A stretch of 35,654 nucleotides of DNA from a virus: positions 1-35,654 of IMG/VR virus record IMGVR_UViG_3300030060_006450; one strand, written 5' to 3'. Under the pieces are notes generated by a model. The model was given only the letters and a program-made list of their open reading frames with translations, was not told the origin of the DNA and did no database searches. This document shows positions 16,035 through 23,850 of this stretch, piece by piece. A program made the translations under genes and the position numbers. Numbering within the stretch: position 1 is the stretch's first letter; each line of letters begins with the position of its first letter.

Positions 16035-16457
16035 TTAGACCCCTGCGGATCCAGACCAATTGTCAACAATTTCTTTAGTTTCAATTCCCGTTAATCCAGC
16101 GTAAACAAAAGTCTTGGTAGAAGTTCCTTCGAGCCAAACCTGAGTTACTTTCCACCTATAGTCTGAATGTGTAATATTTGGCTCCGAAAGGCCAGCGGCT
16201 GGGATTTCAATATAGTTAGTGCCGCCTTGAGAGGGCAAGCCATCTCTTGAAAATGCAAATTTGATGCTCTTGCCGCCGCCATTATCATTATTTTTAATAG
16301 TAAGCCAACTTGTTACTGTCGGAAATTCAACTTTAAACGGCTCTGTGCCTCCATCCGAGGCTGCATTGAGATCTATAGAGCCAGTAATAAATGGCTTACC
16401 AGAAACCTGATATGATGCTGCGTTATTTAGACCTGATTTGTATTGATAAATTGACAT
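16035..16457 (-). CDS. Small virion-type protein, possible capsid decoration protein
   Basis: The product has 140 residues, beta-rich, without signal or membrane segment. It opens MSIYQYKSGLNNAASYQVSGKPFITGS and continues with paired strands (EFPTVTSWLTIKNND, IKFAFSRDGL, NYIEIPA) and ends KVTQVWLEG...TFVYAGLTGIETKEI. The fold looks like a compact beta sandwich, as in head decoration or small structural proteins. It sits between bS21 and the scaffold gene. The identity is inferred from composition and place. Confidence 0.5.
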   Translation of the reverse strand: MSIYQYKSGLNNAASYQVSGKPFITGSIDLNAASDGGTEPFKVEFPTVTSWLTIKNNDNGGGKSIKFAFSRDGLPSQGGTNYIEIPAAGLSEPNITHSDYRWKVTQVWLEGTSTKTFVYAGLTGIETKEIVDNWSGSAGV

Positions 16458-16481
16458 TTTTAAAATGCTCCATTTTTATTA

Positions 16482-16489
16482 TAAATAGT
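16482..16489 (-). promoter_or_regulatory. ACTATTTA element before the small virion gene
   Basis: The octamer lies 24 bases upstream of the ATG at 16457, in the 39-base gap after the bS21 stop (AACAATAACTATTTATAATAAAAATGGAG). It is the second of three intergenic copies. Confidence 0.35.
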
Positions 16490-16496
16490 TATTGTT

Positions 16497-16718
16497 TTAT
16501 GAATTCTGCTCTTTTATTTTAAGCTTTTCTAGAACCTTTCTTCTTTTTTTAGCCTCTTTTCTTCTAACAGTAGAAGGCTTTTCATAATATTGAAGTTCTC
16601 GGACTTTTTCTACGATTCTTTCTTTTTTGCATTTACGCAAAAATCTTCTGATCATTCTTTCTTGTGTATCTTTTTTGCCCCTTGGCCTAACTGATACATT
16701 AACTGGTCTTTTAGCCAT
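16497..16718 (-). CDS. rpsU: Ribosomal protein bS21
   Basis: The product has 73 residues, very basic. It matches bS21 in layout: an N-terminal VNVSVRPR strand, an ERMIRRFLRKCKKERIVEKVRE helix, then the signature YYEKPSTVRRKEAKKRRK. bS21 sits on the 30S subunit near the 3' end of 16S rRNA and helps translation initiation. The start at 16716-16718 is chosen because AGAGG lies 7 bases upstream and MAKRPVNVSV is the natural N-terminus; a longer frame to 16748 overlaps the preceding gene. bS21 is the ribosomal protein most often reported in phage genomes, where it may exchange into host ribosomes. It lies between the prohead protease and scaffold genes, so it is probably made with the virion proteins. 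Confidence 0.92.
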   Translation of the reverse strand: MAKRPVNVSVRPRGKKDTQERMIRRFLRKCKKERIVEKVRELQYYEKPSTVRRKEAKKRRKVLEKLKIKEQNS

Positions 16719-16729
16719 AATAAACCTCT

Positions 16730-17152
16730 CTAAATCATGTTTTTCCAATTATTTCCGCCGGCTAATGCCATAATTCCGGAAATATCCACCCCTTCATCGC
16801 CGGGGGCATAATTAGAAAGCGGAGAATTTGATACGCCTTCTGAAGATGGGTTTCCTGCTTTTGAGATTGGGTCCACATTCTCAAAAACTCCCTTAAATCT
16901 GCCACCCAATGTTTGCTCTAATTGTTTTTTTCTTTCTTCTAGTCTTGATTTTGACTCTTGTTGCAGTTCAACACTTCTTTGCCTAGAAAAGTCCTGCTGT
17001 GGTTTTGTATTTTCCACTATTGGTTGATGAGCTGATAAGCCTGACATTACTTCTTTTATCAAGCCAGATAAAACGCCCTCTTCAAAGATTGCTTCTTTAA
17101 TACACTCTTCTACAATGGGCTTTAATAATTTTTTAATTTCTTGCTTTTTCAT
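16730..17152 (-). CDS. Unrecognised small protein of the head gene cluster
   Basis: The product has 140 residues. It starts MKKQEIKKLLKPIVEECIKEAIFEEG, a charged amphipathic helix loosely like the MKITK-type N-termini of two other proteins here. A Gln/Glu/Arg-rich helix follows (RSVELQQESKSRLEERKKQLEQTLGG), then a flexible Ser/Gly/Asn-rich tail. Its ATG overlaps the protease stop by 4 bases. It could be a minor core or internal head protein that is cleaved by the neighbouring protease. No family is recognised. Confidence 0.6.
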   Translation of the reverse strand: MKKQEIKKLLKPIVEECIKEAIFEEGVLSGLIKEVMSGLSAHQPIVENTKPQQDFSRQRSVELQQESKSRLEERKKQLEQTLGGRFKGVFENVDPISKAGNPSSEGVSNSPLSNYAPGDEGVDISGIMALAGGNNWKNMI

Positions 17153-17766
17153 TTCTTCCTCAAAATATCATTTAGGGCGCGATTAATTTTGTCTGCTTTT
17201 GTGAAAATATTTGGCTCTTTGTATTGTTTACCTTCTTGCAAATTCATAAATGCATTAGGAGTTGAAGGATCGGATACAAAGTCAAAACAAATTAGCTGAA
17301 AATCGTCCTCAACAACAACAGAGCCATTCATATTTTCTCTGACTGACCCAAGACCTCTTGAGGAGATACCTAACTGGCACCCACTATCAACCAAAGATCT
17401 TAAAATTTGACCAGACGGTGTGCCTAGCACCTTTACTGTACCCATAACTTTTGGACCTTCCATCCAAATATTTGTTACCATGTGTGACGCATTCTTTAAA
17501 TTAATTACAGAATCATCAGGGTGATCTAGTTCACCTAGTGCGCGTTTTTCTTTAACTAACTTCTTATAAGTTTCAACTTCTCTCATCAAAACTTTTTCTG
17601 GATATACGCGACCATTGCCGTTTTGCACTTCGCATTGTTGCATAAGTCCCGTTAAATACATTGCATTATTTTCTTTAATATCTTTTTTTTCTGACTCTGT
17701 TAGTAGGTCTTGACAGACTCCACCCTCGCACAGAGCATAATATTCTCTTAATAAAACTTTTGACAT
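17149..17766 (-). CDS. 21: Prohead core protease, T4 gp21-like
   Basis: The product has 205 residues, the usual size. Landmarks are NGNGRVYPEKVL (about 49-60), the catalytic His in ALGELDHPDD (His82), the GTVKVLGTPSGQILRSLVDSG stretch, and the nucleophile region LGISSRGLGSV (Ser135/Ser136). A late DFVSDPSTPNA completes the T4-type prohead protease pattern (peptidase family S80). The enzyme is built into the prohead core, activates itself, and cuts scaffold, capsid and internal proteins after (L/I)xE. The position between portal and scaffold/capsid genes is the canonical one. Confidence 0.9.
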   Translation of the reverse strand: MSKVLLREYYALCEGGVCQDLLTESEKKDIKENNAMYLTGLMQQCEVQNGNGRVYPEKVLMREVETYKKLVKEKRALGELDHPDDSVINLKNASHMVTNIWMEGPKVMGTVKVLGTPSGQILRSLVDSGCQLGISSRGLGSVRENMNGSVVVEDDFQLICFDFVSDPSTPNAFMNLQEGKQYKEPNIFTKADKINRALNDILRKK

Positions 17767-17787
17767 TTTTTATTCCTCTTAAAGTAG

Positions 17788-17841
17788 TCAACAACCGCTT
17801 TTGCAGCGTCTTACGCCTCTTAGCATCCATCTTCTAAACAT
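17788..17841 (-). CDS. Possible tiny basic ORF, 17 residues
   Basis: ATG at 17839-17841 lies 5 bases after AGGAAGG and overlaps the end of the membrane protein gene. It encodes MFRRWMLRGVRRCKSGC, then TGA at 17788-17790. It is the only candidate in the 67-base spacer before the protease. Its composition (six Arg/Lys, two Cys, one Trp) is unusual. The spacer also contains a small GCGT/ACGC stem. It may be a chance frame. Confidence 0.25.
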   Translation of the reverse strand: MFRRWMLRGVRRCKSGC

Positions 17842-18133
17842 GTCTACCTTCCTTTATATCGAGTTTTAAACCCGAATCAGCAAAAATCATATTCAATATA
17901 TATGATGTTCCAGAACTTACACAACCGCAAATAAAAAAGTTTACAGGTGTAACCTCAAATATAAATAGTTCTGTCCATGGATTAATGCCACATAAAAATA
18001 CGCCCACCCAGAAGCCCACACACATAGGGCATGACCAAAAATACCCCATGGGTCTTATTCTGTTAAATATTCTTCCGTAACAAAGGAGTTGCGTCATTCC
18101 ATATGACGCCAAAATAAAATACAACAGAGGCAT
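17834..18133 (-). CDS. Small membrane protein, DUF1360-like
   Basis: The product has 99 residues with about three hydrophobic segments (MPLLYFILASYGMTQLL; CPMCVGFWVGVFLCGI; VNFFICGCVSSGTSYILNMIF). The SCPMCVGFWVG motif, with two cysteines at a membrane face, resembles the DUF1360 family of small membrane proteins. It overlaps the preceding gene by 1 base and is odd in a head-assembly cluster. It might recruit assembly to the inner membrane or alter the host membrane. Function unknown. Confidence 0.6.
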   Translation of the reverse strand: MPLLYFILASYGMTQLLCYGRIFNRIRPMGYFWSCPMCVGFWVGVFLCGINPWTELFIFEVTPVNFFICGCVSSGTSYILNMIFADSGLKLDIKEGRHV

Positions 18134-18444
18134 TATTTATTTTTCTTGTCTTTGGTGTCGTCTAATTCCGGGTGATACCCTAAATAAACATTTGTTATCG
18201 CATCGCCCACAAGTTTGCCGTCAGCTTTTAGTTCGGCTGGAACTGCTTTTTTTGGATCACCGTACCAATAATATACATCATAGCCACCATCTTTTTTCCA
18301 CTCCACAACGAGACCTCTCTGGTGTTTTTCAGTTTCCGCTTGAAGAATGACCTTTTTGCCAACTGGGAGCATTAGGTCTGCAGCTGCCTCTTTTGTTATT
18401 TCTTCTTTAATTAATTTGATTAATTCTTTTTTTGTTATTTTCAT
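18133..18444 (-). CDS. Small protein with MKITK-type N-terminal tag, unknown
   Basis: The product has 103 residues. The first 16, MKITKKELIKLIKEEI, nearly match the start of the 197-residue protein encoded at 23850-24443, after which the two are unrelated. The body has a beta-barrel-like, SH3-like pattern (LMLPVGKKVILQAE...RGLVVEWKKDGGYDVYYWYGDP) and a Lys/Asp-rich end. An IKE site in the tag fits the (L/I)xE prohead protease rule. It overlaps both neighbours. It may be an internal head protein; function unknown. Confidence 0.6.
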   Translation of the reverse strand: MKITKKELIKLIKEEITKEAAADLMLPVGKKVILQAETEKHQRGLVVEWKKDGGYDVYYWYGDPKKAVPAELKADGKLVGDAITNVYLGYHPELDDTKDKKNK

Positions 18445-18989
18445 TTTTCTTTTGCCTCAAGCATATAACTCATCCAGTACGGCTCTGCATTATATCCCGG
18501 CCTGATGGAGCCTTTTTCTGCTGCCTGTGGAACTTCGCCAAGCTCTGTTGAATCTTCTTGCGTCGGCTGGACAAAATAATTGTCTAGCATTTCCTCATAT
18601 TGATCAAGGTAATTATAATATGGTTTTTCTTCTTTCAAAAATTTATAAACACCATAGATTGCATAATCAATAGAATTTATGTTTTCGCTCTTGGGTCTGG
18701 GAATTGTTCCTTCTAAAGATCCATAGACGCTACCCCCTTGGATAGATTCATAATCCACCACACCTTTTCTCTTTAAAAACTCAAAAAGACGATTTTGGGC
18801 TGAATAAACAGTTTCCGAATAATCATCTTTGGCAAAAGTAACAATCTTGCTTTTTGCTGGCATCAGTACGATATCCATTTGTTGGTGGTCAAAGATCATA
18901 ATATTTCCATCCAGGGTTTTTCTAGCTTTAAGCTGCAAATTTACAACCTTGGACTCCTCGCCTTCGATAATTTTTAAAGATATTGGCAT
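18441..18989 (-). CDS. Unrecognised head-cluster protein
   Basis: The product has 182 residues, soluble. The first ~70 are beta-rich (MPISLKIIEGEESKVVNLQLKARKTLDGNIMIFDHQQMDIVLMP). The rest is acidic and Tyr-rich (KPYYNYLDQYEEMLDNYF, YNAEPYWMSYML). It overlaps the next gene by 4 bases and the preceding one by 1. Position between portal and protease is where T4 has small core proteins, but no similarity to gp67/gp68 can be read by eye. Confidence 0.6.
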   Translation of the reverse strand: MPISLKIIEGEESKVVNLQLKARKTLDGNIMIFDHQQMDIVLMPAKSKIVTFAKDDYSETVYSAQNRLFEFLKRKGVVDYESIQGGSVYGSLEGTIPRPKSENINSIDYAIYGVYKFLKEEKPYYNYLDQYEEMLDNYFVQPTQEDSTELGEVPQAAEKGSIRPGYNAEPYWMSYMLEAKEK

Positions 18990-19807
18990 TACTGAATCTC
19001 CTTGACGAGATTTTGAATTTTCAATATATCATAAACAAAATCTTTATCTATTTTTCGCTCTGATGTTTCTTTCAACATAGAAATTACTTGCTCTGTTTTA
19101 TCTAGCATGTCTTTATCTGCTTTTACCTCTGGTAAACTTTTTGATTCAGACACTGCTCTAAACAATCTTGGAATCTCCTCATTTAAGTATACTTTTAGAT
19201 CAATTCCGTTGTCAGAAAAAGAGCCAATAAATTTAGATAAAAGCTCTTTCTGCTCTTCTATCAAAGAATCTGTGTATTTTTCATTGAACTTTTTAACAAA
19301 AGTCTTATAAGTCAAGTTATCAATTGGCTTCATGGCTGCATTTTGTTTTTGTTCCGATATCAACATTCGACTAATAATTTGATTTTCCAATAACACTCTG
19401 TTTTTTGTTGTTGTTTTCGGGTGAAAAATCTGAAAAACAGTTGCCAAATCTTTATAATTTGGGACAAAATTAGAAAAAACATCTGGAGAAATTTCTTTAT
19501 TGATTTCTTCTATCAATTCACTTTGTTGTTGAAAAAGCTCTCTGTGATTGATTGTATTTTTTTGAATCCTTGATTGAAAGACGATTTTTTCTGCTGTGTA
19601 CTTATCAACGCCTCGTGTTTCAAGAATTGACTTGTAGAGTTCTAAATCTTTTTCAAGCAAAGTGTTTCCCTTGAAGTTTTGTCTGATAATTTTTATAATT
19701 TTGGATTTATTTTTGGCATCCCCTTCATGAATAGCTTTTGCAAGTTCACGAATGATTGCCTCATAAATAAAAGCGGTGTTACGCTTCTTGTTGTGTTTCA
19801 TCTTCAT
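18989..19807 (-). CDS. Unrecognised helical head-cluster protein
   Basis: The product has 272 residues, nearly all helical and Lys/Glu-rich, with no signal or membrane segment. The N-terminus is MKMKHNKKRNTAFIYEAIIRELAKAI; a second ATG two codons on (19801) could also be the start. GGAG lies 10 bases upstream of the first. The gene overlaps the portal's 3' end by 29 bases. Conserved-looking stretches are KYTAEKIVFQSRI and NFVPNYKDLATVFQIF. A core or portal-associated assembly role is possible from context only. Confidence 0.65.
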   Translation of the reverse strand: MKMKHNKKRNTAFIYEAIIRELAKAIHEGDAKNKSKIIKIIRQNFKGNTLLEKDLELYKSILETRGVDKYTAEKIVFQSRIQKNTINHRELFQQQSELIEEINKEISPDVFSNFVPNYKDLATVFQIFHPKTTTKNRVLLENQIISRMLISEQKQNAAMKPIDNLTYKTFVKKFNEKYTDSLIEEQKELLSKFIGSFSDNGIDLKVYLNEEIPRLFRAVSESKSLPEVKADKDMLDKTEQVISMLKETSERKIDKDFVYDILKIQNLVKEIQ

Positions 19808-21740
19808 TTGGTTGAATCTCCGTTCTTTCTAATTCTGAAATCAAAATTTTAACTTTTGCAGATGTGTCAAAAATATCTTTTTCTTCCTTTAGATAAGTAG
19901 GCTGTTTATTTTCGTAAATCCCGCGAGATAAGGACTTTAAGTCAGAAGAGCCTGGAATTACGTCTTTAGGTTTTGGAAGAGCAGTTGCTAAATAACTTTG
20001 TTGGCGGCCAGTTCTGTTATCGCCGCCGCGTTGTGTCTTGGGCGTGTAGTGACTTTTTGATTTTTTTGTTGTAGTCATTTTTCTACCTCTGTCATCGCGT
20101 TTTGAGGGAGCTGCCAATAATGGTTCGTCGTCTGCTGGGGCATCATCGGGCTCATCAATATCGAGGTCGGCAGGTTCTTCGGCGTCATCTCCAGCGTCTA
20201 GATCAATGCCGCCTGTGTCATCGGGAGGGTCCACATCCAAGCCATCGTCCGCATCTCCACCAAATTGTCCAGCTGCAGCTTCGCCTGCGGCTTCGGCGGC
20301 TGCATTTAATTCAGCTTCATATCTTCTATCGTGGAACATCTCTCTTTGATTTCTGACAAATTCTTCCTCTGATAAGCTAAAAATATGCTGCGCTATCCAG
20401 CGGCGTGAGAAGAAATTCTCTGTTGCACCACCTGCAATATCAAATTTTTGTTTCCAATGCTCTAATTCTTGAAGTTCCGCAATTTTAGAAGGATTGTTCA
20501 GTTTTAATCGGAAACTAACAAGATCGTCACCTCTAAATCCCAAAATATAGAGATGCACAATTCCTATCTTTTCTAATTCGGAAATCACCGCTCTCTGGAG
20601 GCGCTGAATTGTTCTTGCAAATCTCACATCCTTTTGGGCTAATGTTGTCTTATCTTCAGTTCCGCCTTCTTCGCCGTTAGACAAGTAAGCTGCAGGTATT
20701 TTAAGTGCTGAAAACATTTTGTCTCTAAGATATTTTACATCGTCAATATCGCCAGTAAATTGACCACCAGCCAAAGATTCAATCTTTGATGATTCTCCGC
20801 CGCGAACAGGAATAAAATAGTCCTCTTCTACAGAAAGGGGATTGTAGCGGAGATCAACTCGACCGGTGTTGGCATCAACAACCTGATTTCTTTTCATAGA
20901 TGTAATAGTTTTTTGAACATAACTTTCCACATCTTGTGGTGAAATATTGCCAACATCAATATAAAAAACTCTTCGCTCCGATGATCTTACGATTCTATAA
21001 GCCATCATTGCGTCTTCCATGAGAACTAACTGTCTCCAGATTCTTCGCCCTGGGTCAAGAACAGAAGTTCCGTATGGGGTATATTTATCGTTGCCCAAGA
21101 TTCTAAAATGTGCAATCTGCCAATTTTCAAATGTCATACCGGCAGAGTTCCACTGGTACTGGACATAATTTGGATTTGTTGGGTCTTCACCTTCTAGTCT
21201 TTCAACCTCTCTAAGAGGCACAGGTACAACATTTTTAATTCCAATTCTATCGTCAATGTCCAGATAAAGAACAAAGTCTCCAAATTTACACATTGATCTA
21301 CACCAGCCGAAGAGATTGTGGTCTAAATTTAAAACATTTTCATATAACGATCCTAGAACGGCCTTAATTTCTTCATTTGGGCAATCAATATGCATCATAG
21401 GAGATAGGGCAGAGTGAGTAGTCATCTCGTCCGCATAAATATCCAAAGCAGAGGCAATTTCTGGCATGTATTCCATTTGTTCATAATCCACATATCTCTC
21501 AGCGCGATTCTGTTGAGCCATAATTTTAGAATGCATTACGTCAAACGGACTGTATTCTGCTTTTCTAAATTGCTGACCTGATGCTGATTTAAACTGTGTT
21601 GCATATTTATCAAGAGCTGTTCTGCGAATCTTGCGATTCATTTGTGTTCGCCAGTTCACAATAGGTCCAGAAAATAGCCTTGTCAGCCTTCTAAATAACT
21701 CTGATTGTGGGTTGTTTGGATTTTTCTTTTGATCTGCCAT
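19779..21740 (-). CDS. 20: Portal vertex protein, T4 gp20-like
   Basis: The product has 653 residues. T4-type portal landmarks are EYMPEIASALDIYADEMT near the N-terminus, WCRSMCKFGDFVLYLDID, the YGTSVLDPGRRIWRQLVLMEDAMMAYRIVRSSERRVFYIDVGN stretch, and the clip/stem part KYLRDKMFSALKIPAAYL. The portal forms the dodecameric ring through which DNA enters and leaves and on which the prohead starts. Residues ~480-570 are a long low-complexity acidic tail (Asp/Ala/Glu-rich), which I do not expect in T4 gp20. The gene lies 5 bases after terL, so the sheath and tube genes that separate these in T4 are absent here. Confidence 0.93.
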   Translation of the reverse strand: MADQKKNPNNPQSELFRRLTRLFSGPIVNWRTQMNRKIRRTALDKYATQFKSASGQQFRKAEYSPFDVMHSKIMAQQNRAERYVDYEQMEYMPEIASALDIYADEMTTHSALSPMMHIDCPNEEIKAVLGSLYENVLNLDHNLFGWCRSMCKFGDFVLYLDIDDRIGIKNVVPVPLREVERLEGEDPTNPNYVQYQWNSAGMTFENWQIAHFRILGNDKYTPYGTSVLDPGRRIWRQLVLMEDAMMAYRIVRSSERRVFYIDVGNISPQDVESYVQKTITSMKRNQVVDANTGRVDLRYNPLSVEEDYFIPVRGGESSKIESLAGGQFTGDIDDVKYLRDKMFSALKIPAAYLSNGEEGGTEDKTTLAQKDVRFARTIQRLQRAVISELEKIGIVHLYILGFRGDDLVSFRLKLNNPSKIAELQELEHWKQKFDIAGGATENFFSRRWIAQHIFSLSEEEFVRNQREMFHDRRYEAELNAAAEAAGEAAAGQFGGDADDGLDVDPPDDTGGIDLDAGDDAEEPADLDIDEPDDAPADDEPLLAAPSKRDDRGRKMTTTKKSKSHYTPKTQRGGDNRTGRQQSYLATALPKPKDVIPGSSDLKSLSRGIYENKQPTYLKEEKDIFDTSAKVKILISELERTEIQPNEDETQQEA

Positions 21741-21745
21741 TTAAA

Positions 21746-23335
21746 TTATCCTTTAATTAACCATGAATATTTTTTATAATCTTCTTTTGCTTGAAACATT
21801 TTTTCGTCTAAAGTTTGCTTTTTGTCATAACCTTGCATACCGGGGATTGTTGTGTTTACTTTTGTATCTACCTTTATTATAGAACTTAAACAGGCTTTTT
21901 TATATTCTACCTCTCGCTTATTCACAGTCAGGGCTGTATCCCTTACCCAACAAGCGATTGCAAGTGCCATTGTTAAATCATCATTGTATCCCCTCATGGC
22001 TTGGGGTTTGCCATTTTGCCAAATAAAAGTTCGCAATTCATTAGAAAAACGAACTGAATATACTTTAATTAGTTTGTTTCTGATGAATTCTTCCAATTTT
22101 GCTACGATTAGTGGGCGAGTTTTTGAAGATGTGGTAAATCCAGGGACTGCGGAGTTGCTAGTTTCACCCTGGTGGCTCTCTACAAAATCGTGAGAACCTT
22201 TTACCGAGTAATATAAGTTAGGATATTGAAGATCGATTAATTTTTCTAAGACCGATATTCCAATACCTATATTTTCGACGACCAGTAGACAATTTCCATA
22301 CTCTTTTCCGGATTGTAGCAAAACATTTGCATACATATCCAGGCTTGGTTTTCCTTGGTATTCGGCGACCACTTCCATGGTATCCAGATTTAGAATGTGA
22401 AAGACCGAATAATCTGCGCCGTCGCCTCGCGCAACGTCTGCAACCAACAAATAGGAACACTCTGGATTATATTGCTCCCAAATCCACAAATTTCTATCAA
22501 AACCAGTTCTATATTTTGGATCTGTGACATTTTGCTCAATAAGTGCAATGTCATCTGGATGTATGACACTTTCACCAGAAGTATTAAAGTTACATTCAAG
22601 CTCTTGTGCTATCTCTCTACGAGACATATTTCTTGTTTCTTTGACAAACCACTCTTTATCCCTGTCGGGATGAACATCCCAAGGGAGATTTATGGGGTGG
22701 AAATCATTACTTCCCTCTATTGCCTCAACATAAGTTTTGTGAAACCAATTACCTACACCATTTGGGGTACTAAGTGCAATCACTCGACCACCTGTGGAGA
22801 TGGTTGGGTAGAGACCTGCCCACAATTCTGTTAAATTCTCGACATGAGCGGCCTCGTCAATTACCAAAAGAGAAAGAGCCTCCGAGCGACCGGCATCGCC
22901 AGAAGTTGAGGCAGCTTGTATTTGCGAGCCGTTTGTTAACTCGAAAGATGATCTATTGTCTATGGAAATATCTGCGAGTGTGATCCAGTCTGGCAAATTC
23001 TTCATAATTGCTTTGACTTTTTTAACAAGATTCGATGCAGTTTTAAATTTGGTTGCCATAACCAAAATATTTTTATCTCTATGGAATAGCATTAGCCAAA
23101 CTATGTATCCGGCTGCGATTGTAGAAATACCAAGCTGACGAGCCTTTAAAATCACGTTAAAACGATGATCATTAAAATCTTGAAGCAAGTCTGCCTGGTA
23201 TGGATACGTCTTAAAAGGTATCAAGCCGTCGATAGGATGAGATATTCTGGCGTAGTTGTCGATAAAATAAACGGGATCTTTGCCGCATTTTAAAATTTCA
23301 GCTACTATCTCTTTTTTAGATAGCGTGTATGACAT
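21746..23335 (-). CDS. 17: Terminase large subunit, T4 gp17-like
   Basis: The product has 529 residues. The ATPase domain shows PYQADLLQDF (adenine-binding region), a variant Walker A KARQLGIS at about 64-71, Walker B LLVIDEAAHV with catalytic Glu at 161, and the coupling motif ALSTPNG at about 187-193. The RNase H-like nuclease domain shows LLVADVARGDGADYSVF (Asp300), LVVENIGIG (Glu354) and GYNDDLTMALAIA near the C-terminus. It is the DNA packaging motor and headful nuclease, docking on the portal encoded just downstream. It is somewhat shorter than T4 gp17, at both ends. Confidence 0.96.
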   Translation of the reverse strand: MSYTLSKKEIVAEILKCGKDPVYFIDNYARISHPIDGLIPFKTYPYQADLLQDFNDHRFNVILKARQLGISTIAAGYIVWLMLFHRDKNILVMATKFKTASNLVKKVKAIMKNLPDWITLADISIDNRSSFELTNGSQIQAASTSGDAGRSEALSLLVIDEAAHVENLTELWAGLYPTISTGGRVIALSTPNGVGNWFHKTYVEAIEGSNDFHPINLPWDVHPDRDKEWFVKETRNMSRREIAQELECNFNTSGESVIHPDDIALIEQNVTDPKYRTGFDRNLWIWEQYNPECSYLLVADVARGDGADYSVFHILNLDTMEVVAEYQGKPSLDMYANVLLQSGKEYGNCLLVVENIGIGISVLEKLIDLQYPNLYYSVKGSHDFVESHQGETSNSAVPGFTTSSKTRPLIVAKLEEFIRNKLIKVYSVRFSNELRTFIWQNGKPQAMRGYNDDLTMALAIACWVRDTALTVNKREVEYKKACLSSIIKVDTKVNTTIPGMQGYDKKQTLDEKMFQAKEDYKKYSWLIKG

Positions 23336-23340
23336 TTTTT

Positions 23341-23850
23341 TTACTTGAAGGAGCCTTCTTTAAGAAATTTTTGATATTTAACATCCATTGGGTTAGTAAT
23401 TGCTTCTCCCAAAGTTTCAACACCTTGCATACCACCAATCTTAAATAATCGGTGTGCCATTACAAAAGTTCTAACTCTAGAGGTGTGCTGTACGATGGCT
23501 TTACACTCGCCCTCTGCTGTCAGTGAAAGATTCTTTCCTGTAATTACTTTGAATTCTTTTTTCAAAAAGTCTGCTATGGCAACAAGTTTGCGATCACACT
23601 CTTCTTCAAATCCACCAGAATAAACGTCCTTTAGTCTGATGTTCGCTTCATAGTTTATTTGCAATTTGTCACCAATGATCTTAATTCCAAAGCCGTCTGA
23701 TACGCGGCTATCGATAATGGGGTCGCCGGTTTCTCTATTGAGTCCGATTTTTTTTGCATCGCCAGTAACGAAACGCTCGTCATGGGCTCCATCATAGGCG
23801 TTGGCTGCTGCCTGACTGATTCCTTGGATGATTTCTAATGTTGTAGCCAT
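23341..23850 (-). CDS. Unknown protein next to the terminase; small-terminase role possible
   Basis: The product has 169 residues. An N-terminal helical part is followed by an alternating beta region (DGFGIKIIGDKLQINYEANIRLKDVY) and helix EEECDRKLVAIADFLKKEFKVITG, then CKAIVQHTSRVRTFVMAHRLFKIGG. It ends 5 bases before terL. Size and place match a small terminase, but no helix-turn-helix or coiled-coil oligomerisation region is obvious, so I only list that as a possibility. It overlaps the preceding gene by 1 base. Confidence 0.6.
   Translation of the reverse strand: MATTLEIIQGISQAAANAYDGAHDERFVTGDAKKIGLNRETGDPIIDSRVSDGFGIKIIGDKLQINYEANIRLKDVYSGGFEEECDRKLVAIADFLKKEFKVITGKNLSLTAEGECKAIVQHTSRVRTFVMAHRLFKIGGMQGVETLGEAITNPMDVKYQKFLKEGSFK

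Noticed and set aside
22397-22834. Plus-strand 145-residue frame opposite terL
   Set aside because: It overlaps the terminase catalytic region antisense and has an implausible composition.
23341-23850. Confident small terminase call
   Set aside because: Position and size fit but no helix-turn-helix or oligomerisation signature is visible, so left as unknown.
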